From Geodermatophilus obscurus (GTDB taxonomy: Bacteria > Actinomycetota > Actinomycetes > Mycobacteriales > Geodermatophilaceae): DNA of 64,000 nt. The stretch covers positions 248,001 to 312,000 of the forward strand of contig NZ_FRDM01000002.1 in assembly GCF_900143215.1 (NCBI RefSeq). The letters are read 5' to 3'. Numbering within the stretch: the first letter of the stretch is position 1; each line of letters begins with the position of its first letter. The position numbers and the translations under genes are program-made. Positions 1-7,741 of the stretch are shown here, piece by piece. The notes beneath the pieces were generated by a model. That model was not told where the DNA came from and ran no database searches. It saw nothing but the letters and a program-made list of their open reading frames with translations.

Positions 1-363
1 GTAGACGACGTGGTCCTCGACGAGGACGCCGGCGTGCACGGTGTGCCCCACCGCGTTCCGGAGCCTGGTGAGGGAGTGCTCCACGGAGGTGCCGGGCGAC
101 GCCATCGCGGCGAAGGCGTGCGCCTGCGGCCCGAGGGAGTAGCGCCCGCCCTCGTGGGCGCGGACCCAGGCCAGCGCACGCAGCCCGGCGAGGACCCGGT
201 GCGCCGTCGGCTTGGAGATGCCGCAGCGGCCGGCCAGCTCGGCCAGCCGCACCGCGCCGCCGTCCTCGGCGAGGACCTGCAGGACGACGAGTGCCTTGGC
301 GGTGCTGCCCGGGGCCGGAGCGCCGGCCGTCGTCGCGGGTTCGGGAGCTGTCGACTCGGGCAT
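1..363 (-). CDS. IclR family transcriptional regulator, N-terminal part
   Basis: The 5' part of a gene that runs off the left edge; 121 codons are visible from an ATG at 363. After a Pro/Ala-rich leader of about 20 residues comes the IclR winged-helix domain (about residues 22-85), with the recognition helix around CGISKPTAHRVL, followed by the start of the ligand-binding domain. It is divergent from the KDPG-aldolase operon, and GGAAC-type inverted repeats lie between them. It therefore probably controls that operon in response to a sugar acid or keto acid. The family call is firm; the ligand is a guess. Confidence 0.88.
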   Translation of the reverse strand, partial: MPESTAPEPATTAGAPAPGSTAKALVVLQVLAEDGGAVRLAELAGRCGISKPTAHRVLAGLRALAWVRAHEGGRYSLGPQAHAFAAMASPGTSVEHSLTRLRNAVGHTVHAGVLVEDHVVY

Positions 364-439
364 CTCGCTCCTGTCTGCCGGGCGCGCCGCCGGTGCTTGA
401 CGGCCCGGTGTGACGCTGCTTACGCTCGTCCCCGCGTCT

Positions 440-464
440 GGAACACCGTTCCGTATTCCGGAAC
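440..464. promoter_or_regulatory. IclR-type operator pair in divergent promoter
   Basis: GGAACACCGTTCC (440-452) is a perfect 5-3-5 inverted repeat. A second dyad, TTCCGGAA, sits at 456-463, so GGAAC/GTTCC half-sites occur three times in 25 bp. IclR-family proteins bind TGGAA-type palindromes. The position between the IclR gene and the aldolase operon supports an operator, but this is inference. The rest of the 364-564 interval shows no gene. Confidence 0.5.
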
Positions 465-564
465 GTAGCGCTGCTCGCATGGGCCGTCAACGCCGACTCC
501 GGCAGGCGTCGACCGGCACGCCACGTGGCGAGCGCTCGACGACCGACCGCTCCCAGGGGGGACA

Positions 565-1254
565 GTGGGCAGCTCGGCACCCGGCGCCGGCCGGTTGGCC
601 GCTCTGGAGCGGGCCCGCCTCGTACCGGTCGTGGTCCTGGACGACGCGGCCGACGCCGGGCCGCTGGCCGACGCGCTCGTGGCCGGCGGGCTGCCGGTCG
701 CCGAGGTCACCTTCCGCACCCCGGCCGCGGCCGATGCGATCCGGGCGATGGCCGACCGGGGGGACCTGCTGGTCGGTGCCGGCACCGTCCTGACCCCGGC
801 CCAGGTCGACCAGGCCGTCGCCGCGGGGGCCGGGTACGTCGTCTCCCCGGGCCTGAGCCGGGCCGTGGTGGAACGGTGCGCCGAGCGCCGCGTGCTCGCG
901 CTGCCCGGCGCCGTCACGGCGACCGAGGTGCAGGCGGCCCTGGAGCTCGGCCTCACCGCGGTGAAGTTCTTCCCGGCCGGGACGTCGGGCGGCGCGCGGG
1001 CCATCGCCGCGCTGGCGGCGCCCTTCGCCGGCGTGCGGTTCGTCCCGACGGGCGGGATCGGGCCGGCGGACCTGGCGGACTACCTGGGGCTCGACGCGGT
1101 CGTCGCGGTCGGCGGCTCCTGGATGGTGCCCCGCGACCGGATCAGGTCGGGGGACTTCCAGACCGTGCGCCGGCTGACCGCCGAGGCGGTGGCCCGGGTG
1201 CGGCCGGACCCCGGCCGGGCGGCCGGCGCTCGACGAGGAGAGGGGAGAGCATGA
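565..1254 (+). CDS. KDPG/KHG-type aldolase
   Basis: A class I aldolase of the 2-keto-3-deoxy-6-phosphogluconate / 4-hydroxy-2-oxoglutarate family, cleaving a 2-keto-3-deoxy sugar-acid phosphate to pyruvate and an aldehyde. The 229-residue TIM barrel has the catalytic Glu (E47 in AEVTFRTP) and the Schiff-base Lys (K134 in AVKFFPAG). The GTG start at 565 has an AGGGGGG ribosome site. The stop overlaps the ATG of the next gene (ATGA), so it heads an operon. A kinase four genes on (4065) would supply the phosphorylated substrate. The exact sugar is unknown. Confidence 0.9.
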   Translation: MGSSAPGAGRLAALERARLVPVVVLDDAADAGPLADALVAGGLPVAEVTFRTPAAADAIRAMADRGDLLVGAGTVLTPAQVDQAVAAGAGYVVSPGLSRAVVERCAERRVLALPGAVTATEVQAALELGLTAVKFFPAGTSGGARAIAALAAPFAGVRFVPTGGIGPADLADYLGLDAVVAVGGSWMVPRDRIRSGDFQTVRRLTAEAVARVRPDPGRAAGARRGEGRA

Positions 1255-2534
1255 CGGACAGGGCACCGCTCCCGCCGGTCCGGACCACCCGGCAGGTGCC
1301 GAGGTGGTCGGAGCTGCGCGAGGTCGTGCAGTTCAGGAAGCCACGACTGGGCCGGCGGGCGCGACGGCTGGAGAACGCGCTCTCGGTCCGCGACCTGCGC
1401 GAGGCGGCCCGCCGCACGACTCCCCGGGCGGTCTTCGACTACGTCGACGGCGCGGCCGAGGAGGAGATCACGGCGGCGCGGAACTCCGCCGCCTACCGCC
1501 GGGTCACCTTCCACCCGGACGCGCTGCGGTCGGTGGCCGACCCCGACACCGGTGTCGAGCTCCTGGGCCGGCGCATCGCCATGCCCCTGGTGTTCGCCCC
1601 CACCGGCTACACGCGGATGATGCACCACCACGGCGAGGCCGCCGTCGCCGCCGTGGCGCAGCACGTCGGCGTGCCGTACGCGCTGTCGACGGTGGGCTCC
1701 ACCTCGATCGAGGACGTGCGGGCCGCAGCTCCCGACGGCGACCTGTGGTTCCAGCTGTACTACACCGCCGACCCCGAGGTGAACGAGGACCTGCTGGCGC
1801 GCGCCGAGGCGGCCGGCTACTCCACGATCCTGCTCACCGTCGACACCACGGTCTCCGGGATGCGGCTGCGCGACGTCGTCAACGGCCTCACGATCCCGCC
1901 GACGCTGACCGCGCGCACCGTGCTCAACATGTCGAGGTTCCCGGTGTGGTGGTTCAACAAGCTGACCACCGGCGGGATGACGTTCGCCTCGCTCTCGGGT
2001 GTTCCGGGCAACCCGAGCCCGGCCGAGGTCGCCAGCATGATGTTCGACCCCGGTCTGGACCTGACCTCGCTGGACCGGCTGCGGAAGCGGTGGCGCGGCG
2101 ACCTGGTCGTCAAGGGCGTCACCACCCCCGCCTCGGCCCGCGAGGTCATGGAGCACGGGGCCGACGGCGTGGTGGTCTCCAACCACGGCGGGCGCCAGCT
2201 CGACCGCTCGGCGGCGACGCTCGACGTGCTGCCCTCGATCCGGTCGGCCGTCGGGCAGCAGGCCACGGTGCTCATCGACGGCGGCGTCCTGCACGGCCAG
2301 GACGTCGTGGCCGCCCGGGCCCTGGGGGCGGACGCGGTCATGATCGGCCGCGCCTACCTGTACGGGCTCATGGCCGGCGGCCAGGACGGCGTGCTGCGCG
2401 CCTACGAGATCCTCGCCGAGGAGTACCAGCGGTCGATGCAGCTGCTGGGTGTGCGACGCAGCGAGGACCTCTCCGACCGGCACGTCGCCTTCACGGCGCA
2501 CGCGTCGGGCGACTACCCGAACGTCTCGGTCTGA
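1251..2534 (+). CDS. FMN-dependent alpha-hydroxyacid (L-lactate) dehydrogenase
   Basis: A 427-residue member of the glycolate oxidase / L-lactate dehydrogenase (LldD) family, which oxidises an L-2-hydroxyacid to the 2-keto acid with FMN. The family signature SNHGGRQLD (residues 310-318) carries the catalytic His312, and the C-terminal IDGGV...GRAYLYG phosphate-binding part is intact. The ATG overlaps the aldolase stop by 4 nt. In this operon the likely substrate is L-lactate or a related hydroxyacid released by the FAH-type hydrolase at 7742. The oxidase versus dehydrogenase type cannot be read from sequence. Confidence 0.88.
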   Translation: MTDRAPLPPVRTTRQVPRWSELREVVQFRKPRLGRRARRLENALSVRDLREAARRTTPRAVFDYVDGAAEEEITAARNSAAYRRVTFHPDALRSVADPDTGVELLGRRIAMPLVFAPTGYTRMMHHHGEAAVAAVAQHVGVPYALSTVGSTSIEDVRAAAPDGDLWFQLYYTADPEVNEDLLARAEAAGYSTILLTVDTTVSGMRLRDVVNGLTIPPTLTARTVLNMSRFPVWWFNKLTTGGMTFASLSGVPGNPSPAEVASMMFDPGLDLTSLDRLRKRWRGDLVVKGVTTPASAREVMEHGADGVVVSNHGGRQLDRSAATLDVLPSIRSAVGQQATVLIDGGVLHGQDVVAARALGADAVMIGRAYLYGLMAGGQDGVLRAYEILAEEYQRSMQLLGVRRSEDLSDRHVAFTAHASGDYPNVSV

Positions 2535-2626
2535 CCGGGCCGACCGGTGGTCCCGCCGGTCGGCCGGGACCCCGCGCCACCCCGTACCGCCCCACCCGAC
2601 AGGAACGTCGAACACAAGGAGGCACG

Positions 2627-4072
2627 ATGGTCAGCACCCGTGAACCGGGAGGCGCGGGGTCCTCGGTGGTGGACCTCTTCCCCACCAAGCACCTGGCAGC
2701 ACCGAAGCTGCGGGACATGCCCGAGGCGCCGGCGCACTTCCGGCACGTCATCGGGCCGGGGATCGTCGCCGCCGGCGTCGGCATGGCCAGCGGCGAGTTC
2801 ATCCTCTATCCCTACATCGCGTCCCAGGTCGGGCTGGTCTTCGTCTGGGCCGCCTTCGTGGGTCTGGCCACCCAGTACTTCCTCAACATGGAGATCGAGC
2901 GGTACACGCTCGCCACGGGGGAGACCGCGCTCACCGGGTTCAGCCGGTACTGGCGGCACTGGGGTCTGGTCTTCGCGATCCTCGCCTACTTCGCCAACGT
3001 CTGGCCGGGCTGGGCGACGAGCTCGGCGACCCTGATCACCTACCTCGTCGGTGGCAGCGTGGCGCCGATCGCGATCGGCATCCTGCTGCTGATCGGCGTC
3101 ATCCTGACCATGGCGCCGGTCGTCTACCAGGCCCTCGAGAAGATCGAGATGGTCAAGGTCGCCGCCGTCCTGCTGCTGATCGTGGTCGCCTCGGTCGCCG
3201 CGATCGGGGCGTCGACCTGGGCGGACGCCCCGCAGATCATCACCGAGGCCGGGCTGCCCTACCAGGAGCTCGGGTTCGCGCTGCTGCTGGGCGCGCTGGC
3301 GTTCGCCGGCGCCGGGGGCGGCCAGAACCTGTGCCAGAGCAACTGGATCCGGGACAAGCGGTTCGGCATGGGTGCCTACGTGCCGCGGATCGTCAGCCCG
3401 GTGACCGGCCACCCGGAGGCTGCGCCGTCGACCGGGTTCGTCTTCGAGCCCACCCCGGAGAACCTGGGCCGGTGGCGGCGCTGGTGGAAGCTCGCCAACT
3501 ACGAGCAGCTGAGCACCTTCGTGGCGATCAGCTTCCTCACCATCCTGTTCACCTCGCTGCTGGCCTACGCCACCGTCTTCGGCCAGGAGGGGCTGGCCAG
3601 CGACATCTCCTTCCTGGAGGCGGAGGGGAACGCGCTCAACGCGACCGTCGGCGGCTGGTTCGGCACCTTCTTCTGGATCATCGGCGCCTTCTCGCTGTTC
3701 GCGGCGGCGCTGGGGATCGTCGACTACACCAGCCGGCTCGGGGCCGACGTGCTGAAGACCGCCTACGTGAAGGACGCGAACGAGAGCAAGATCTACTTCG
3801 GGCTGGTCTGGGGCCTGGTCGTGATCGGCGTCGTCGTGATCCTGTCCGGCCTCAGCCAGCCGCTGGTCCTGCTGGTCATCTCCGCGGTCACCGGCGGGCT
3901 GATGATGTTCATCTACTCGGCGCTGCTGATCCTGGTGAACCGGCGGACGCTGCCGAAGGAGATCCGTCCGGGCGCCGGCCGGGTCGCCGCCCTGGTCTGG
4001 GCCTTCCTGCTGTTCGGCTTCCTGTCCGTGCTCACCTTCAACCAGCAGCTGCAGAACCTCTTCGGTGGCTGA
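2627..4072 (+). CDS. Nramp-fold transporter lacking canonical metal ligands
   Basis: A 481-residue membrane protein of the Nramp/SLC11 fold with 11 or so hydrophobic segments from about residue 41. In true Nramp metal carriers helix 1 has DPGN and helix 6 has a MPHN-type motif. Here the matching places read GMASGE (52-57) and GGGQNLCQSN (about 230-239), so the Asp, Asn and Met ligands are missing. The product therefore belongs to an atypical subfamily whose substrate may not be a metal ion. A strong AAGGAGG site precedes the ATG. Its place inside a sugar-acid operon suggests uptake of the pathway substrate, which is inference. Confidence 0.8.
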   Translation: MVSTREPGGAGSSVVDLFPTKHLAAPKLRDMPEAPAHFRHVIGPGIVAAGVGMASGEFILYPYIASQVGLVFVWAAFVGLATQYFLNMEIERYTLATGETALTGFSRYWRHWGLVFAILAYFANVWPGWATSSATLITYLVGGSVAPIAIGILLLIGVILTMAPVVYQALEKIEMVKVAAVLLLIVVASVAAIGASTWADAPQIITEAGLPYQELGFALLLGALAFAGAGGGQNLCQSNWIRDKRFGMGAYVPRIVSPVTGHPEAAPSTGFVFEPTPENLGRWRRWWKLANYEQLSTFVAISFLTILFTSLLAYATVFGQEGLASDISFLEAEGNALNATVGGWFGTFFWIIGAFSLFAAALGIVDYTSRLGADVLKTAYVKDANESKIYFGLVWGLVVIGVVVILSGLSQPLVLLVISAVTGGLMMFIYSALLILVNRRTLPKEIRPGAGRVAALVWAFLLFGFLSVLTFNQQLQNLFGG

Positions 4073-5030
4073 GCCGGGGGAGGCTCCCGCGCCGCGGGTG
4101 GTCACCGCCGGGGAGACGATGGTGCTCGTCGTCCCCCCGGCGCCGGGCCGGCTGCGGCACGCCACCTCGGTGACGCTGTCGATCGGCGGGGCGGAGAGCA
4201 ACGTGGCGATCGGGCTGTCGCGGCTCGGCGTCCCGGCCAGCTGGGTCAGTGCCCTGGGGCAGGACGAGCTCGGCGAGCTGGTCCTGCACCGGGTGCGCGC
4301 CGAGGGCGTGGACACCAGCGCCGTGCGCCGGGTCCCGGACCGGCCGACGGGCCTCTACCTGCGCGAGGAGGTCGCCGGCGCGCTGCGGGTCTACTACTAC
4401 CGCAGCGGGTCGGCGGCCTCGACGCTGGCGCCGGGCGCCTTCGACCCGGCGGTGCTCGACGGCGCGGCCTTCCTGCACCTCACCGGGATCACCGGGGCGC
4501 TGTCCCCGGAGTCGGCCGAGTTCCTGAGCTGGGCGGCGCGGACCGCCCGGCAGGCCGGCGTCCGGGTCAGCTACGACGTCAACTACCGCAGCCGGCTGTG
4601 GGGACCGGCGGCGGCCCGCGCCGCCAGCGAGGCGCTGCTGCCGCACGTCGACGTCCTGCTCGTCGGGGACGAGGAGGCCCGCGCGCTGTGGGGCTGGGAC
4701 GACGACACCTGCCTGGACCGCCTCGCCGACGCCGGTCCCGGCGAGGTCGTGCTCAAGCTCGGCGCGCGCGGCTGCGCGGCGGTGGTGGACGGCGAGCGGC
4801 TCACCTCGCCCGGGTTCCCGGCCCGCCAGGTGGACCCGATCGGGGCGGGGGACGCGTTCGCCGCGGGCTACCTCGCCGCGACCCTGGAGGGGCTCGACCC
4901 GGCGGGCCGCCTGCGCACGGCCAACGCCATGGGCGCGTTCTGCGTGCAGAACCTCGGCGACTACGAGGGGCTGCCCAGCAGGGCCGAGCTGACCGCGTTC
5001 CTGGACCAGACCGTCGACCTCGGGAGATGA
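4065..5030 (+). CDS. PfkB family carbohydrate kinase (KDG-kinase-like)
   Basis: A ribokinase-family kinase of 321 residues. The N-terminal SIGGAESNVAIGLSRLG segment and the C-terminal signature DPIGAGDAF (257-265, catalytic Asp263) are intact. By context it probably phosphorylates 2-keto-3-deoxygluconate or a similar acid, feeding the aldolase at 565. The GTG start lies 8 nt inside the transporter gene and the stop overlaps the next ATG, so translation is coupled. Other PfkB substrates cannot be excluded. Confidence 0.85.
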   Translation: MAEPGEAPAPRVVTAGETMVLVVPPAPGRLRHATSVTLSIGGAESNVAIGLSRLGVPASWVSALGQDELGELVLHRVRAEGVDTSAVRRVPDRPTGLYLREEVAGALRVYYYRSGSAASTLAPGAFDPAVLDGAAFLHLTGITGALSPESAEFLSWAARTARQAGVRVSYDVNYRSRLWGPAAARAASEALLPHVDVLLVGDEEARALWGWDDDTCLDRLADAGPGEVVLKLGARGCAAVVDGERLTSPGFPARQVDPIGAGDAFAAGYLAATLEGLDPAGRLRTANAMGAFCVQNLGDYEGLPSRAELTAFLDQTVDLGR

Positions 5031-5917
5031 CGATGCAGCAGCAGGACCCGGCCGGCGTCCTCGAGGGCGTCTACGTCGCCAACGTGACGCCGTTCCGCGA
5101 CGACGAGCGCTACAGCGTCGACGTCGACGCCTACCTCGCGCACGTCGCGTGGCTGGCCGGGCAGGGGGTCACCGGCGTCATCCCGTTCGGCACCAACGGG
5201 GAGGGGCCCTCGGTCGCCACCCGGGAGAAGCAGGCCGTGCTCGACGCGCTGGTCCCCGTGGCAGGCCCGCTGCACGTCGTCGCCACGGTCGCCGAGGGCA
5301 ACCTGCCGGACACCCTCGACCTGCTGGGCCACCTGGACGACCTGCCGGTGCGGGCGGTCATGGTGCTGCCGCCGTACTACTTCAAGCCGGTGTCGACCGA
5401 CGGGTTGCGGCGGTTCTACGACCGGGTGCTGGCCGCCACCCGCCACCCGGTGGTGCTCTACCACATCCCGAAGTACTCGGTGCCCATCCCGCCGGACCTG
5501 GTGACCGGCCTGCCGGTGTGGGGCGTGAAGGACTCCGGGGGCGAGCCCGGCTACGCCGAGGAGGTCCACGCGGCCGGGAAGGGCGTCCTGGTCGGCACGG
5601 AGGACGACCTCCCCGGACGGCTCGGGACGGCGCACGGCTCGATCTCGGCGCTGGCCAACATCGTCCCCGAGCAGGTCCTGGCCCTCTACCGGCACGTCCG
5701 CGACGGGCGGTCCGCCGAGGCGGCGGCGCTGTCCGCCCACCTCCAGCAGGTCCGCGCGATGACCAAGCAGCACGACTCCGCCGGGGTGCTCAAGAAGGTC
5801 GCCGAGCAGCGGCACGGGCACCCGATGGGCACCGTGCGGCCCCCGCTCAGCCCCACCCCGCCGACGTTCGACGCCGCGGCCGCGGCCGAGCGCGCCGTGG
5901 CAGGTCCGGTCCGGTGA
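5027..5917 (+). CDS. DHDPS/N-acetylneuraminate lyase family aldolase
   Basis: A 296-residue class I aldolase/dehydratase of the dihydrodipicolinate synthase family. The Schiff-base Lys168 lies in GVKDSGG. The usual TTGE loop reads TNGEGPS, and the catalytic Tyr is in LYHIPKYS instead of LYNVP. These changes argue for a 2-keto-3-deoxy-acid lyase or dehydratase rather than lysine biosynthesis. ATG 5027 overlaps the kinase stop (ATGA); a second in-frame ATG at 5033 is possible. Its 3' end overlaps the long antisense tail of the SDR gene. Confidence 0.85.
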   Translation: MTMQQQDPAGVLEGVYVANVTPFRDDERYSVDVDAYLAHVAWLAGQGVTGVIPFGTNGEGPSVATREKQAVLDALVPVAGPLHVVATVAEGNLPDTLDLLGHLDDLPVRAVMVLPPYYFKPVSTDGLRRFYDRVLAATRHPVVLYHIPKYSVPIPPDLVTGLPVWGVKDSGGEPGYAEEVHAAGKGVLVGTEDDLPGRLGTAHGSISALANIVPEQVLALYRHVRDGRSAEAAALSAHLQQVRAMTKQHDSAGVLKKVAEQRHGHPMGTVRPPLSPTPPTFDAAAAAERAVAGPVR

Positions 5918-6765
5918 GCGGGCCCGGGCTGCGGCTGCTCGTCACCGACGCCGACGACGGGGTCCTCGAGGCGGAGGTGGAGCTGCGGCGCACGGCGGCG
6001 GGCGACGTGGTCAGCTGGGCGCGGACCGGGCGTCCCGACCACGTCGTCGTCGAGGGCCGCTGACCCCGCAGGGGTGCCGGTCCGGGTCCAGTAGGTGGCC
6101 CGGCCGCCGCTGATGTCGTAGACGGCGCCGGTGGAGAAGCTGACCCGGTCGGAGCACAGGAAGGCGACCAGCTCGGCGACCTCCTCGGGCCGGCCGACCC
6201 GCTTCATCGGGATGAGGCCGGTGATGTGCGCCAGCACGTCGGGGGCGGTCGCCGCGTTCATCGGCGTGGCGATGACCGCCGGCGCGATCACGTTGACCAG
6301 GACGCCGGTGGTGGCCAGCTCCTTGCCCGCGGACTTGGTCAGCGCGATGACCGCCGCCTTGGCGGCCGAGTAGGCCGCGAGGCCGGGGTTGCCGTCCTTG
6401 CCGGCCATGCTCGCGAGGTTGACGACGCGTCCCCAGCCGCGCTCGGCCATCCCGGGCACGAACGCCCGCATGGCGTTCACCGTCCCGACGACGTTGACGT
6501 CGAGGACGTGACGCCACTCCTCGGCGGTGGTCTGCACCAGCGGCCGGTTCGGCCCGACGACGCCGGCTGAGTTCACCAGCACGTCGACCGGCCCGACCTC
6601 GCCGGCCACCCGCCGCAGCGCCTGTTCGTCGGTGACGTCGGCGGACACGTCGGCCCCGGCGAGGTCGAGCGTGACCACCTCGAGTCCGTCGGTGCGGAGC
6701 CGCTCGGCGGTGGCCGCGCCGATGCCGCTGGCACCGCCGGTCACCAGAGCGGTCCTCGTCGTCAT
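5686..6765 (-). CDS. SDR family oxidoreductase with run-on C-terminus
   Basis: A classical short-chain dehydrogenase: TGGASGIG (residues 10-17) binds NAD(P), and the catalytic Ser and YSAAK lie in the LASMAG...AAYSAAK segment. The normal SDR body ends at residue 225 (SGGRATY). The next codon, at 6090-6088, is TGG, and no stop follows until 5686, adding 134 residues of low-complexity sequence antisense to the aldolase gene. A TGA-to-TGG stop loss or a frameshift near 6090 would explain this. In the FAH context the likely role is 2-keto-3-deoxy sugar-acid dehydrogenase. Confidence 0.75.
   Translation of the reverse strand: MTTRTALVTGGASGIGAATAERLRTDGLEVVTLDLAGADVSADVTDEQALRRVAGEVGPVDVLVNSAGVVGPNRPLVQTTAEEWRHVLDVNVVGTVNAMRAFVPGMAERGWGRVVNLASMAGKDGNPGLAAYSAAKAAVIALTKSAGKELATTGVLVNVIAPAVIATPMNAATAPDVLAHITGLIPMKRVGRPEEVAELVAFLCSDRVSFSTGAVYDISGGRATYWTRTGTPAGSAALDDDVVGTPGPRPADHVARRRAPQLHLRLEDPVVGVGDEQPQPGPAHRTGPATARSAAAAASNVGGVGLSGGRTVPIGCPCRCSATFLSTPAESCCLVIARTCWRWADSAAASADRPSRTCR
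5914..6063 (+). CDS. Small hypothetical protein, 49 aa
   Basis: A short acidic reading frame starting at a GTG that overlaps the aldolase stop (GTGA), the same coupling seen at three other junctions of this operon. It has a D/E-rich first half and ends in VVVEGR. I recognise no domain. It lies opposite the C-terminal extension of the SDR gene, so only one of the two is likely to be real over this stretch. Confidence 0.4.
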   Translation: MSGPGLRLLVTDADDGVLEAEVELRRTAAGDVVSWARTGRPDHVVVEGR

Positions 6766-6820
6766 CACGTCTGCTCCGGCCTTCCGACTGTCGAGACGAT
6801 GGTCTAACTTCTGGAACGCG
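6766..6820. promoter_or_regulatory. Divergent SDR / IclR promoter
   Basis: A 55-bp interval between the SDR and IclR starts. It contains TCTAAC (6803-6808), a possible -10 that would give an almost leaderless IclR message starting at ATG 6821, and ACTTCTGGAAC, which shares TGGAAC with the IclR operator near 440. Inference from position only. Confidence 0.3.
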
Positions 6821-7642
6821 ATGGAGACTACGCACACATCCAGGGGAGTGACAGCACCTGGCGGAGGCGGCGTGAGCCGGCTCGACGAGGGGCGGCTCGT
6901 CGGCTCCGACCGGGTGCTCGCCGTGCTCAGGGAGCTGGCCCGCCACGCCGACGGTGCCGGCCTGGAGGAGCTCACCCGGGCGATCGGCAGCCCCAAGTCG
7001 ACCGTGCACCGCGCGCTCGGCTCGCTGCGTCGTGCCGGGCTCGCCGACCAGGACGCCCGGGGCCACTACGTGCTCGGCGACGAGTTCCTGCGGATGGCGT
7101 TCGCCCACCACGAGGCCCGGCCGGAGCACGTCCGCGTGCGCCCGGTGCTGGAGAGCCTGGCCGCCCACTTCGGGGAGACCTGCCACTACGCGGTCCTCGA
7201 CGGCCGGGAGGTGGTCTACCGCGCGAAGGTCGACCCGCCGACCGGGGCCGTGCGGCTGACCTCGACGATCGGCGGGCGCAACCCGGCCCACGCCACGGCC
7301 GTCGGCAAGCTCCTCCTGGCGCACCGGCTGCGCACCCGCGCGGACGTGGCGGCCTGGGCCGGGACGGCGGAGCTCGTCCGGCGCACGCCGCGGACCCGCT
7401 GCTCGGTCGAGGACCTGCACCTCGACCTGGTACGGACCCGGGAGCAGGGGTACGCCACCGACGACCAGGAGAACGAGACCGGCGTCACCTGCCTGGCGCT
7501 GCCGGTCTTCCTCACCTCACCGAGCACGCCGTCGGGCGCGCTGAGCATCAGCGCGCTCGCCTACCGGACGCCGCTGTCCGTCCTGGTCGAGGCCCTCGGC
7601 GTGGTCCGAGGGCTGCTGGGGCCGATGGGGGAGGCCCGGTGA
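6821..7642 (+). CDS. IclR family transcriptional regulator
   Basis: A 273-residue IclR protein. An N-terminal winged helix (about residues 25-85, with SPKSTVHRALGSLRRAG) is followed by an effector domain carrying CHYAVLDGREVVYRAKV and GRNPAHATAVGKLLLA, as in GlpR/KdgR-like members. The start is uncertain: ATG 6821 may be leaderless, while GTG 6872 has a GGAGG site 5-7 nt upstream and would give a 256-residue protein. It sits between the SDR and FAH genes and probably controls both. Confidence 0.88.
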   Translation: METTHTSRGVTAPGGGGVSRLDEGRLVGSDRVLAVLRELARHADGAGLEELTRAIGSPKSTVHRALGSLRRAGLADQDARGHYVLGDEFLRMAFAHHEARPEHVRVRPVLESLAAHFGETCHYAVLDGREVVYRAKVDPPTGAVRLTSTIGGRNPAHATAVGKLLLAHRLRTRADVAAWAGTAELVRRTPRTRCSVEDLHLDLVRTREQGYATDDQENETGVTCLALPVFLTSPSTPSGALSISALAYRTPLSVLVEALGVVRGLLGPMGEAR

Positions 7643-7680
7643 GGTGGGCGGCGGCGCCCGCATGGCCGGGCCCTGCCCAG

Positions 7681-7725
7681 CACTGACCCGCCCAGCACTG
7701 ACCCGCCCGGCACCGACCCGCCCGA
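7681..7725 (+). repeat. Three 15-bp tandem repeats upstream of FAH gene
   Basis: Three consecutive copies of CACTGACCCGCCCAG, the last two with one and three changes, fill the leader between the IclR stop and the FAH start. No function is visible. Similar short tandem arrays occur in the PQQ locus. Confidence 0.7.
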
Positions 7726-7741
7726 CCCTGGAGACAGCACC

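Noticed and set aside
2535-2626. Manganese riboswitch before the Nramp-like gene
   Set aside because: The 92-nt gap shows no conserved yybP-ykoY-type core, and the protein lacks metal ligands.
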